NCBI RefSeq assembly: GCF_013409995.1
Contig: NZ_JACCBX010000014.1
Location: 1 to 64,000, forward strand
Reading direction: 5' to 3'
Source: Neobacillus driksii
Lineage (GTDB): Bacteria > Bacillota > Bacilli > Bacillales > Cytobacillaceae
Length of the DNA: 64,000 bases
Shown piece by piece: positions 43,393 to 51,452 of the stretch. Made by a program: the position numbers and the translations under genes. Each line of letters begins with the position of its first letter. Position 1 is the stretch's first letter. The notes beneath the pieces are model-generated. The model searched no databases. It was not told where the DNA came from and saw only the letters and a list, made by a program, of their open reading frames with translations.

Positions 43393-44427
43393 TTGGGTAT
43401 TAAAGTAGGAATTATTGGTTGTGGTACGATTACTAAAGTACGCCATGCCCCCGAATACAAAGCAAATCCCTATGTGGATGAAATCATTTTTTTTGATCGG
43501 AATTTAGAACGTGCAACTGCACTTGCGAACGAGTTCGGTGGACGTGTAGCTCAAACAGTTGAAGAATTACTGACCGATCCAACGGTAGAAGTCATCAGTG
43601 ATTGCTCTTCTAACGAATTTCATCATGTTTTTTCAACCAAGGCATTACTCAGTGGAAAGCATGTTTTATGTGAAAAACCTATTTCTTTAACGGTTGAGCA
43701 TGCAAATGAAATTGTCGAAGCTCAAATGAAATCTGGGAAAAAATTAATGGTGGATCATAATCAGCGATTTACGCGTACCCATCAAAAGGCGAAAGAAATC
43801 ATTAAAAATGAAGAGCTCGGGAAAGTCCTTACCTTTCGAACCACATTTGGACACTCTGGACCAGAACAATGGAGTGTCAATAAATCAAACTCTACCTGGT
43901 TTTTTAAAAAGGAACGTTCCAGTCTTGGTGTGGCGGGAGATTTAGGAGTTCATAAGGTTGATCTGCTGCATTATTTATTAGATGATGAAATCGAGAAAGT
44001 TAGTGCCTTTCAAGGTGCTCTCGATAAAATTAATGAACATGGTGAACCCATTGAAGTATGCGACAACATCGTATGTAGTTTAAAGACGAAAAAAGGTCGT
44101 CTTGGTACTGCTTCCTTTTCTTGGACCTATTATGGAGAAGAGGATAATAGTACCATCATTTATTGTGAAGAAGGTATTTTAAAAATTTATCATAGTAATC
44201 AATACCAATTAGAAGTCATCCAAAAAAATGGCGAGAGGGTTTATTACAAACTAGAAAGCATCCAAACGAACGATAATCAAACCAATAGTGGTGTTATCGA
44301 TGCTTTTATTGATTGTATTCGTCTTGAGCAGGAACCCATTGTGACCGGAAATGATGCCCTTTCCTCACTAAAAGTGATTCTAGGGATTATGGAAGCAGCT
44401 GAAAAAGGTAGTGTTATTACGATTTAA
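43393..44427 (+). CDS. Gfo/Idh/MocA-family dehydrogenase
   Basis: This 344-residue NAD(P)-dependent oxidoreductase has the N-terminal GIIGCGTITKV, the EKP motif in VLCEKPISL near residue 98, and the catalytic GDLGVHKVDLL near 180. Such enzymes oxidise inositols, sugars or sugar acids, and here it probably acts first on the imported sugar. The TTG at 43393 follows GGAGGG by 6 nt. It is the last gene of the LacI-linked operon. Confidence 0.9.
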   Translation: MGIKVGIIGCGTITKVRHAPEYKANPYVDEIIFFDRNLERATALANEFGGRVAQTVEELLTDPTVEVISDCSSNEFHHVFSTKALLSGKHVLCEKPISLTVEHANEIVEAQMKSGKKLMVDHNQRFTRTHQKAKEIIKNEELGKVLTFRTTFGHSGPEQWSVNKSNSTWFFKKERSSLGVAGDLGVHKVDLLHYLLDDEIEKVSAFQGALDKINEHGEPIEVCDNIVCSLKTKKGRLGTASFSWTYYGEEDNSTIIYCEEGILKIYHSNQYQLEVIQKNGERVYYKLESIQTNDNQTNSGVIDAFIDCIRLEQEPIVTGNDALSSLKVILGIMEAAEKGSVITI

Positions 44428-44443
44428 CTAAATAACTGACGAG

Positions 44444-44484
44444 AAAAAGCCACTGTTTCAGCATCTGAACACAGTGGCTTTTTT
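44444..44484 (+). terminator. Terminator of the LacI-linked ABC operon
   Basis: AAAAAGCCACTGT pairs perfectly with ACAGTGGCTTTTTT around a 14-nt loop. A related hairpin (GCTACTGTTTCAA...CAGTGGC) lies at about 38533-38568, upstream of the same cluster. Confidence 0.88.
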
Positions 44485-44499
44485 GCGAGCAAGAGAGCA

Positions 44500-44540
44500 A
44501 TGGGACGGTTTTTGTTGCCGCCTGAGAACCGTCCGTCTGG
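44500..44540. repeat. GGGGACGGTTCT repeat, inverted pair (copy 9)
   Basis: ATGGGACGGTTTTTGTTG and CTGAGAACCGTCCGTCTGG form an inverted pair with a very short loop. Confidence 0.65.
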
Positions 44541-44593
44541 TTTCAGAACGAGCCCCAGTGATTTCTTAGTTGAAAATAATTCTCAATTAGCTA

Positions 44594-44649
44594 TTGACAT
44601 AATTTATCTGAAAATATAACATATTTTTGTGATAATGATAATCATTTTC
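44594..44649 (+). promoter_or_regulatory. Promoter with Fur box
   Basis: TTGACA at 44594 is 17 bp from TAACAT at 44617. GATAATGATAATCATTTTC at 44631-44649 matches the 19-bp Fur box consensus at 18 positions. The downstream siderophore-binding gene is therefore expected to be iron-repressed. Confidence 0.88.
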
Positions 44650-44754
44650 AGTTAAACAACACTAAGGGGAGCTGATAATAAGAGTTAACTGGCGATGTTT
44701 CAAATATGCTAGACGTTCCACTGTACATATTTTTTATAAAAGGAGACAAAAAGG

Positions 44755-45716
44755 ATGCAAAAGTTACGTTTAATTTCTATTATGTTCACATTGATTTTCT
44801 TATTAGCTGCGTGTGGAAGCGCGGAGGAAACGAGCAAATCTTCAGGCACTGAAGGAGAAAAAACAGAAGAAGTAGCAAAAGAAGTTAAAATCAAACACGA
44901 ATATGGAGAAGTTACGATTGAAAAGAACCCTGAGAAAGTAGTTGTATTCGATTTTGGTGTGCTTGATGCATTAGATACATTAGGTGTAGACATAACGGGT
45001 CTTCCACAAGCAATCGTTCCTAAGACGTTAGAGAGAAATATGCAGGTTCTGAATATACCAACGTTGGAAGCTTAAAAGAACCTGACTTTGAAGCGCTGCA
45101 TGAATTACAGCCAGATGTTATTTTTATTTCAGCAAGACAAGCGGAGTTATATGATCAATTTGCAGAAATAGCTCCAACAGTTTTTGTAGAAGTAGATTAT
45201 GCTAACTACATGGCCTCGCTCGAAGAGAATTTCAAACTCTTAGCTGAAATCTTTGAAAAAGAAGACGTACTTGATGCAAAAATGAAAGAGCTAAAAGCAA
45301 GCATTGATGAATTAAACAAAGAAGCCTCCGCCTCTGACAGCAAAGCATTAATTTTATTAGCGAACGAAGGAAAAGTAAGTGCATTTGGTCCTGCATCACG
45401 TTACGGATTTGTACATGATGTATTTGGTTTCAAAGCAGTAGACGAAAACCTTGAAGTTTCACAGCACGGTCAAAGTGTCTCGTTTGAATATATTTTAGAA
45501 AAAAATCCTGATGTTTTATTTGTTATCGACCGTTCAGCCGCTATTGGTGGAGAAGTAGGAGCGAAAGATACCATTGAAAATGAATTAGTACAGAAAACAA
45601 ATGCATATAAAAATGGAAAGATTGTCTACCTAGACGCAGTAAACTGGTACATTGCAGGGAATGGGATTGCTTCAACACAATCCATGGTCGAAGAAGTGAA
45701 TGCGGCTTTAGAATAG
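44755..45716 (+). pseudogene. YclQ-like siderophore-binding lipoprotein, frameshifted
   Basis: The first part has a lipoprotein signal with lipobox LAAC and VVVFDFGVLDALDTLG, and runs in frame to ETLER-like residues near 45036, then ends at 45075. The sequence continues in another frame from GAGAAATATGCAGG (EKYAGSEYTNVGSLKEPDFE) through SARQAELYDQF to the C-terminus at 45716. Joined, it aligns with B. subtilis YclQ, the petrobactin-binding protein, along its length (about 320 residues). The switch sits in GAGAGA at 45031-45036. With one GA unit fewer, the frame is restored. The cognate permease and ATPase genes are not in this window. Confidence 0.85.
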
Positions 45717-45758
45717 GTAGAACTTACCGGTTGGGGGATCAGGTCAAGCAACAGAGAT

Positions 45759-45970
45759 GATGAATAGACGGAGAAATTCCGCTTAATTTGAAAATATTAT
45801 CAAAAAAAGCTCAAATAGACGGAGAGATTCCGCCTATTGACTTGAAAAATTCAAAAAGGGGAGATTTTGCTTTGAATAAGCGGAAAAACTCCCCTTATAT
45901 ACCCCGAAACGATCTCCATTCTGTATTTAACCGGAAAATCTCCGCTTATACTACTTTTGCTGGTTACTCG
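45759..45970. repeat. Cluster 3 of palindromic CGGA/TCCG repeats
   Basis: Palindrome units near 45765, 45816, 45880 and 45930 repeat the content of cluster 1 (60-240). Shared spacer words include GATTCCGCCTATTGACT, TTTGCTTTGAATAAGCGGA-like sequence, ACCCCGAAA.GATCTCC and TGCTGGTTACT. It is the closest full-length relative of cluster 1, some 45 kb away. A partial GGCCAGGCACC repeat follows at 46042. Confidence 0.72.
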
Positions 45971-46145
45971 ATTAAGGACAAGACATCTTATTTAAAAAGG
46001 AGTGAGTTTAATCTTTTTATCATTGATATAACATCCAACGGCCAGGCACCATCTAGGTAATGTCCAAAACGATTTAGCACGTAAAAAGGAAACTCGGCAC
46101 TTAAAATTAAAATTTGGAACGTAAGTCCTGATACCGTATTGAGTA

Positions 46146-46457
46146 TTAGGACTTCTTCATTAATTTCATTCCAAATGTTAAGATTTCAAAATTATTTTTA
46201 AGAATAAATCCATAATTTTTTTTATGGTCAATGATAATATCTTCCGCTAAATGGCTAATCACCAATGGGTCGATTAGGATTGTAATGGCTCCGGCTTTAA
46301 AAATTTCCTCATTATTTACCTGCTCAACCTGAGCAAGTTCGTACATGTACGTGGCACCTCAACCAGTTGTTCGGATTTCATTAATCTTAATGGTAGGCTC
46401 TTCACCCAGTACATTTATCAGCTGTTGCTTTGCGTCGATCGTAATAGTAACTTCCAT
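46146..46457 (-). CDS. HesB/IscA-like protein with in-frame UGA, candidate selenoprotein
   Basis: The ATG at 46457 follows GAGGTG by 5 nt. Read through the TGA at 46359-46361 (codon 33), the frame gives 103 residues: MEVTITIDAKQQLINVLGEE, then INEIRTTG-U-GATYMYELAQ, then a HesB-fold C-terminal part (ILIDPLVISHLAED, GFILKN). RTTG-U-GATYMYEL aligns with E. coli IscA RTSGCSGMAYVLEF, placing the UGA at the first iron-sulfur ligand Cys35. The C-terminal CxC of IscA is missing. A GGU-loop hairpin lies downstream of the UGA. No other lesion is seen. The alternative is a gene killed by a Cys-to-stop mutation. No selA, selB, selC or selD is in the window. Confidence 0.7.
46318..46338 (-). promoter_or_regulatory. 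SECIS-like stem-loop downstream of the UGA codon
   Basis: In the minus-strand transcript, ACUUGCUC pairs with GAGCAGGU (one G-U pair), closing an AGGUU loop whose A and U can also pair to leave a GGU triloop. The apical loop begins 28 nt after the UGA, inside the 16-37 nt window expected for bacterial SECIS elements. The loop GGU resembles the SelB-contacting loop of the E. coli fdhF element. Confidence 0.55.
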
Positions 46458-46754
46458 TTTTTCACCTCAAAGTAATTTTACCCTATCCTTAGCAAGTTAA
46501 ACTAGAAATATTTATCCTAATTTTTCGAAGATTGATAGTTTCTATATATGTAGAGGAAGGATTCGATGTTGTTATTAGTGAAAGTTCATAAAAATGAAAT
46601 AATATGAAAATTACTGGAAATAACGAGTAAATTTCAATTTTATTTACAAAAAATCGACGTTTAATAGTATTATAAATAAAATATTTTGAAAGAAACTGAA
46701 AAAATATGAAAAAAATCATTGAATATTTGGAATCGTGCTGTTAAAGTATTAATC
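46458..46754. other. Non-coding stretch
   Basis: This is a very AT-rich gap between the HesB-like gene and the next operon. An open minus-strand frame at 46489-46719 is hydrophobic and Phe-rich from AT bias and has no start signal. Only the cre site at the right end is recognisable. Confidence 0.4.
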
Positions 46755-46768
46755 AGAAAGCGTTTTCT
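46755..46768. promoter_or_regulatory. cre-like site before the second ABC operon
   Basis: AGAAAGCGTTTTCT is a perfect palindromic variant of the cre core (GAAAGCGTTTTC). It lies 27 bp upstream of the isomerase start, so CcpA would act as a roadblock or promoter repressor. Confidence 0.65.
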
Positions 46769-46794
46769 AAATTCAATTTTTGGAGTGGTTATCA

Positions 46795-47751
46795 ATGAAG
46801 TTAGCAACAAGGATAAATTCGGTTCTCCCAACTGTTAATAATGATATTTTACAGGCAATTGATTTGGTTTCGAAAGTTGATGGTATCACTTCTGTTGACC
46901 TTAATTTTCCGGAACACTTTGAACAGTATACGGTCACTGAAGTTTCTAGAAAGTTGCAAGATACTGGGTTAGAAGTTAATGGACTAGCTTTAAGATTTCG
47001 CAAACATTTTATAAATGGAGAATTGGGAAATAGCAATATCGAAATTGCAGAGGACGCATTAAAGTTATGTTATCAAGCAGTAGATGCTTGTCGAGACCTT
47101 AATGGTAAGGTCATCACACTTTGGTTAGGATTTGATGGGTTTGATTATCCATTTCAAATGGACTACCCAAAAGTATGGAGTCAAGTGAAAGAGTATATAA
47201 GAAAAGTTGCAGATTATGCTCCTGATTTACAGATTAGTATCGAATACAAGCCTTATCAAGAAAGATCTTATGCATTCATTGATAGTATCGGTCTTACCAT
47301 GTTAATGGTTAATGAGATTGATAGAGAAAATGTTGGTGTAACGGTTGATTATTGTCACATGTTGATGAAAAGAGAAAATCCGGCATATGGTTTAAGCATT
47401 GCGACAGAGAGAAATAAGTTATTTGGCGTACATATTAATGATGGATATGGTCAGCATGATGATGGCCTAATGGTTGGAACGGTTTCATTCATGCAAACAT
47501 TAGAATTTATGTATTACCTTAAGAAGGCTAATTATGATAGCGCTATTTATTTCGATACCTTTCCGGTAAGAGAAGAACCTTTAGCAGAGATTCAACAAAA
47601 TGTACAAATGATTCAAGAAATTAATAGATTGATAGATTCAGTGGGGATGAGTTATATAGAGAATGTAATTAGTAAGAATAGCGCGATTGAAGCAAGACAG
47701 CTATTTTTTCAATTTTTACAAAGTACGAACCCAACTGTAACAGCAAAATAA
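46795..47751 (+). CDS. Xylose-isomerase-like TIM-barrel sugar isomerase/epimerase
   Basis: This 318-residue AP-endonuclease-2/xylose-isomerase-like barrel has a metal Glu in ISIEYKPYQ near residue 150, an Asp/His in VTVDYCHML near 185, HIND near 216 and a late acidic ligand in YFDTFPVREEP near 260, which is the metal-site order of ketose 3-epimerases and L-rhamnose-isomerase-like enzymes. It probably interconverts an aldose and a ketose imported by the transporter downstream. The ATG at 46795 is 10 nt from GGAG. Its substrate is unknown. Confidence 0.83.
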   Translation: MKLATRINSVLPTVNNDILQAIDLVSKVDGITSVDLNFPEHFEQYTVTEVSRKLQDTGLEVNGLALRFRKHFINGELGNSNIEIAEDALKLCYQAVDACRDLNGKVITLWLGFDGFDYPFQMDYPKVWSQVKEYIRKVADYAPDLQISIEYKPYQERSYAFIDSIGLTMLMVNEIDRENVGVTVDYCHMLMKRENPAYGLSIATERNKLFGVHINDGYGQHDDGLMVGTVSFMQTLEFMYYLKKANYDSAIYFDTFPVREEPLAEIQQNVQMIQEINRLIDSVGMSYIENVISKNSAIEARQLFFQFLQSTNPTVTAK

Positions 47752-47783
47752 TAATAGAAGGTAAATAGGAGGGTTAATCTATT

Positions 47784-48872
47784 ATGAATAAAAAGATGAT
47801 TCTTGCATTATTGACATCAGCCACTTTAATTTTGGGTGCGTGCAGTGCTAACAGCAGCAGTAATGGAGCAAATGGGGATGGGGCAAAAGAAAACACAGGT
47901 TTTAACCCTGATAAAGAAGATGGGACACTCTATTCGGAAATAAACGGTGAGCTAGGTGCAGTACCAAAAATTACGGATGAAGTGAACCTTGGAGCTGTAG
48001 CTAAAGCTTTTGAAAATGAATACTGGAGAACACTAAAGGAAGGCATGGAAATCGGTGCTGATAAATTCAATAGCAACGGTTACAATATCGTGGCTGATGT
48101 TAAATCTCCACAAGGGGAAGCAGACGAAGAAGGGCAATTGTCTATCGTTAGGGATATGATTAATAAAAAATATTCAGGATTATTGTTATCACCAATATCT
48201 GATAGTAATCTCGTTCCTGGGGTAGAAGAGGCAGTAGAAGATGATATTCCGGTTATTAATGTAAATGATGGAATTATTGCTGAAGCACCTCATTTTGTTG
48301 GGCCGAAAGCTGTAGAAAATGGTGAAAAAGTGGCAGAATGGGTTTCCGAAAAATTGAATGGAAAAGGAAAGGTTGCCATTGTTGTAGGTATGCCTAAAGC
48401 CTTTGCTGCACGACAACGTACGCTAGGTTTTGAATCTTGGATTAAAGACAACGCACCAGGAATTGAAATTGTTGAAAAACAAAATGCCGACTGGGATCGC
48501 GAAAAGGCAAAAAATACAGCAGAAACTTGGATCAAAAAACATCCTGATTTAAAAGCTATTTTTGCTAACAATGACACCATGGCATTAGGGGTACAAGAAG
48601 CTGTTAATGCCTCTGGAAAAGATATTCTTGTTATGGGTGTAGATGGAATTGGTGAAGCCTATGATTCTATTCGTAAGGGTGAGCTTGACGCGACAATCGA
48701 TTCTTTCCCTAAATTTAAAGGACAAATTGCAGTAGAAATGATGATTAGAAAGATCGGTGGTCAAGAATTACCTAGAGTTATTTGGACACCACAAGCGTTA
48801 ATAGATTCGACGAATGTCGATACACCAGCCGAAGAAATTATTGGCTGGACTGAACCGGAACTAGCTCAATAA
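47784..48872 (+). CDS. Sugar ABC transporter substrate-binding lipoprotein
   Basis: This 362-residue ribose-type binding protein has a signal peptide ending in lipobox LGAC and a Ser/Asn-rich linker (SANSSSNGANGDG). The two sugar-binding lobes follow (VNLGAVAKAFENEYWRTLKEG, in parts AVAKAFENEYW; AIFANNDTMALGV; MGVDGIGEAYDSIRKGELDA in parts MGVDGIGEAY). GAGGG lies upstream of the ATG. It feeds the permease encoded at 50446. Confidence 0.92.
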   Translation: MNKKMILALLTSATLILGACSANSSSNGANGDGAKENTGFNPDKEDGTLYSEINGELGAVPKITDEVNLGAVAKAFENEYWRTLKEGMEIGADKFNSNGYNIVADVKSPQGEADEEGQLSIVRDMINKKYSGLLLSPISDSNLVPGVEEAVEDDIPVINVNDGIIAEAPHFVGPKAVENGEKVAEWVSEKLNGKGKVAIVVGMPKAFAARQRTLGFESWIKDNAPGIEIVEKQNADWDREKAKNTAETWIKKHPDLKAIFANNDTMALGVQEAVNASGKDILVMGVDGIGEAYDSIRKGELDATIDSFPKFKGQIAVEMMIRKIGGQELPRVIWTPQALIDSTNVDTPAEEIIGWTEPELAQ

Positions 48873-48886
48873 ATTTGATTAAAAAG

Positions 48887-48919
48887 CTATAGTCGAATCT
48901 ACTAAAGATTCGACTATAG
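48887..48919 (+). promoter_or_regulatory. Perfect hairpin between binding-protein and ATPase genes
   Basis: CTATAGTCGAATCT pairs perfectly with AGATTCGACTATAG around ACTAA. There is no T-run. Such a structure would protect the upstream mRNA end and allow more binding protein than ATPase to be made. Confidence 0.7.
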
Positions 48920-48941
48920 TAATAAAAAGGGGAATTTTATA

Positions 48942-50465
48942 GTGAAAGACCAAGTGGAAAAAATCATAAAATTTCATAATGTTTCTAAGGTTTTCCCAGG
49001 TGTAAAGGCATTAAACAGTGTGAGGTTTGATATAGAAAAAGGAGAAATTCATGCGCTTTTAGGAGAAAATGGGGCTGGTAAATCAACCTTGTTAAATATC
49101 CTTCATGGTGTATATACAGAATATGATGGGGAAGTACATTTAAATAATCAGGCTGTGAAATTTAAAAATGCAAATGACGCAATACATCACGGAATTTCTA
49201 AAGTACATCAAGAAGTAAGTTTAATACCAGAACTTACGGTTGGTCAAAATATCGTATTGGGGTACGAACCCAAAAAAGGTATGTTAATAGACAATAAACT
49301 GATTCATGAACAGGCAAATGAAATTCTATCTAAACTAAGATGTAATTTTAAAAGCGAAGATAAGGCAGGTTCATTAAGTACAGGGGAAATGCAAATGGTT
49401 GCGATTGCAAAGGCGCTCTACCACAAGGCTGAGGTAATCTCTTTTGATGAACCTACTGCTTCTTTGTCAAAATCTGAAACGGACTCCTTGTTTGAAATCA
49501 TAAATGAATTAAAACAAAATGGGATTACGATTTTATATGTCAGTCATCGATTAGAAGAGATTTTTGAAATTTGTGATCGAGCAACTGTACTTCGTGATGG
49601 GACATTTATTGAATCCTTTTATGTAAAAGATGTAAGTAAAGAGCAATTAATCAGGAAAATGGTCGGCCGGGACGTTTCCTCCTTTGCTGTAAGAAATAAA
49701 AAAGGAATGATCGGCGAAGAGACGGTGTTAGAGGTTAAAGGTTTAACGATTAATAACGTGTATGAAGACATTTCTTTTCATTTGAAAAAAGGAGAGATAC
49801 TAGGCTTTTTTGGACTAGTAGGCTCGAAAAGAACCGATGTTATTCGCACTATTTTTGGTGCAGAAAAGAAAACAAATGGTGCCATCCTGCTGAATGGCAA
49901 AGAGGTTGATATCAAGTCTTCAGAGCAGGCTGTAAAGTTAGGTCTCGGCCTTGTTCCAGAAAATCGAAAAACACAAGGATTTCTTAAATTCTTCAACAAT
50001 GCTGATAATATTGCTTTAACGAAACTTGAGAAATTCACCAAATTTGGTTTGGTTAGCCATAAGAAAAAAACAGAAAATTGCGAGACCTATATAAATGAAA
50101 TCAATTTACGGCCTGCAAATCCTCACTATTTAACACATGAACTAAGTGGAGGTAATCAGCAAAAAGTAGTTATTTCTAAATGGTTATCTTCTGATGCAAG
50201 CATTTTATTTTTAGATGAGCCAACTAAGGGTGTCGATGTAGGAGCGAAAGCGGAAATCTATCGTGTAATGGAAGGGCTATTGGAAAAAGGTAAATCGATT
50301 ATCATCGTTTCTTCTGAATTACCTGAAGTACTTGGCATGTCGGACCGAATTATTGTTATGAGGGAAGGACATAAAGTAATAGAGTTAAAGAATAATGGAC
50401 TAAAAGAAGAAGATGTACTTCAATATGCAATGGGGGTAACTAAAAATGAAAGCCAAGTTATTTAG
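48942..50465 (+). CDS. Sugar ABC transporter ATP-binding protein (RbsA type)
   Basis: The 507-residue tandem ATPase has Walker A GENGAGKST, signature LSTGEMQMV and Walker B VISFDEPTASL in the first half, and a degenerate P-loop (GLVGSKRTDVIRTIFG) with an intact LSGGNQQKV and LFLDEPTKGVD in the second half. The GTG at 48942 follows AAAAAGGGG. It overlaps the permease gene by 20 nt, pointing to coupled translation. Confidence 0.93.
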   Translation: MKDQVEKIIKFHNVSKVFPGVKALNSVRFDIEKGEIHALLGENGAGKSTLLNILHGVYTEYDGEVHLNNQAVKFKNANDAIHHGISKVHQEVSLIPELTVGQNIVLGYEPKKGMLIDNKLIHEQANEILSKLRCNFKSEDKAGSLSTGEMQMVAIAKALYHKAEVISFDEPTASLSKSETDSLFEIINELKQNGITILYVSHRLEEIFEICDRATVLRDGTFIESFYVKDVSKEQLIRKMVGRDVSSFAVRNKKGMIGEETVLEVKGLTINNVYEDISFHLKKGEILGFFGLVGSKRTDVIRTIFGAEKKTNGAILLNGKEVDIKSSEQAVKLGLGLVPENRKTQGFLKFFNNADNIALTKLEKFTKFGLVSHKKKTENCETYINEINLRPANPHYLTHELSGGNQQKVVISKWLSSDASILFLDEPTKGVDVGAKAEIYRVMEGLLEKGKSIIIVSSELPEVLGMSDRIIVMREGHKVIELKNNGLKEEDVLQYAMGVTKNESQVI

Positions 50466-51447
50466 TCGTGAAGCTAGTCTAATTTTTGCCATTATCATGA
50501 TGGTCATTATTTTCTCAGCCATAGAACCTATTTATTTAAGTGGTGGTAATTTACTTGATATATTTGATCAAACCGTCATTAATGGTTTATTAGCTATAGG
50601 TATTACGTATGCGATTATTACTGGAGGAATTGATTTATCGATTGGTTCGATTTTTGCAGTGGTCATTGTTATTACTGGGGACTTATTGGTAAGAGGAATG
50701 AATCCTGTGTTGGCGATTACAATAGGTATGGCTCTAGGGTTTGTACTAGGTGTAGTAAATGGACTTTTAATCACTAAGTTGAAATTACAGCCATTCATTG
50801 CCACATTAGGTACCATGAGTGCCTATAGAGGTATTGCTTATATCTATACTGGTGGTTGGCCAGTATTGGACATTCCTGATAATTTTAGATCCATGCTAGC
50901 AGGAGATGTTGTGAAAGATGTCCCAGTTTCTGTAATTATTTTGATTGCGTTTACAATAGTAAGTCACATTGTTTTAAAGTATACTAAATTAGGTACGTAT
51001 ATCTTTGCTATTGGTGGAAATGAAGAGGCAACAAAACTTTCAGGTGTTAATGTTGACCGAACAAAGATTTTAACTTATGCATTATGTGGTGTTGGAGCTG
51101 CTTTAGCTGGGATGATCTTGTTAGCACGTCTAGGTTCTGGTGAACCTGCTACTGGACAAGGTTATGAATTAAATGCGATTGCCGCTGCAGCAATTGGCGG
51201 GGCTAGTTTGGCAGGTGGTAAAGGAAACATGATTGCCACCTTACTTGGTGCTATTCTATTGTCAGCATTAAAAGTTGGTTTAGTCGTAGTAGGAGTTGAC
51301 TCATTCTGGCAGTATATTGCAACCGGTGCCATTATAGTCGTTGCAGCTTATTCTGAAGTCATCCAAGATAAATTCAAAAAACTTCGTTTAGTTAAAAATA
51401 AAAATAATAATAAAAATACAAACTATCCAAAAAGTGTAGGGATGTAG
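50446..51447 (+). CDS. Sugar ABC transporter permease (RbsC type)
   Basis: This 333-residue permease has about ten helices, the ITGGIDLSIGSI signature near residue 62, GTYIFAIGGNEEATKLSGV near 182 and GGASLAGGKGN near 250. The last 20 residues are Lys/Asn-rich (KNKNNNKNTNYPKS). The start lies inside the end of the ATPase gene. Confidence 0.92.
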   Translation: MKAKLFSREASLIFAIIMMVIIFSAIEPIYLSGGNLLDIFDQTVINGLLAIGITYAIITGGIDLSIGSIFAVVIVITGDLLVRGMNPVLAITIGMALGFVLGVVNGLLITKLKLQPFIATLGTMSAYRGIAYIYTGGWPVLDIPDNFRSMLAGDVVKDVPVSVIILIAFTIVSHIVLKYTKLGTYIFAIGGNEEATKLSGVNVDRTKILTYALCGVGAALAGMILLARLGSGEPATGQGYELNAIAAAAIGGASLAGGKGNMIATLLGAILLSALKVGLVVVGVDSFWQYIATGAIIVVAAYSEVIQDKFKKLRLVKNKNNNKNTNYPKSVGM

Positions 51448-51452
51448 GCTCT

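Noticed and set aside
46489..46719. Hydrophobic minus-strand frame upstream of the HesB-like gene
   Set aside because: Phe/Ile-rich because of AT content, with no ribosome binding site and overlapping the promoter region of the isomerase operon.
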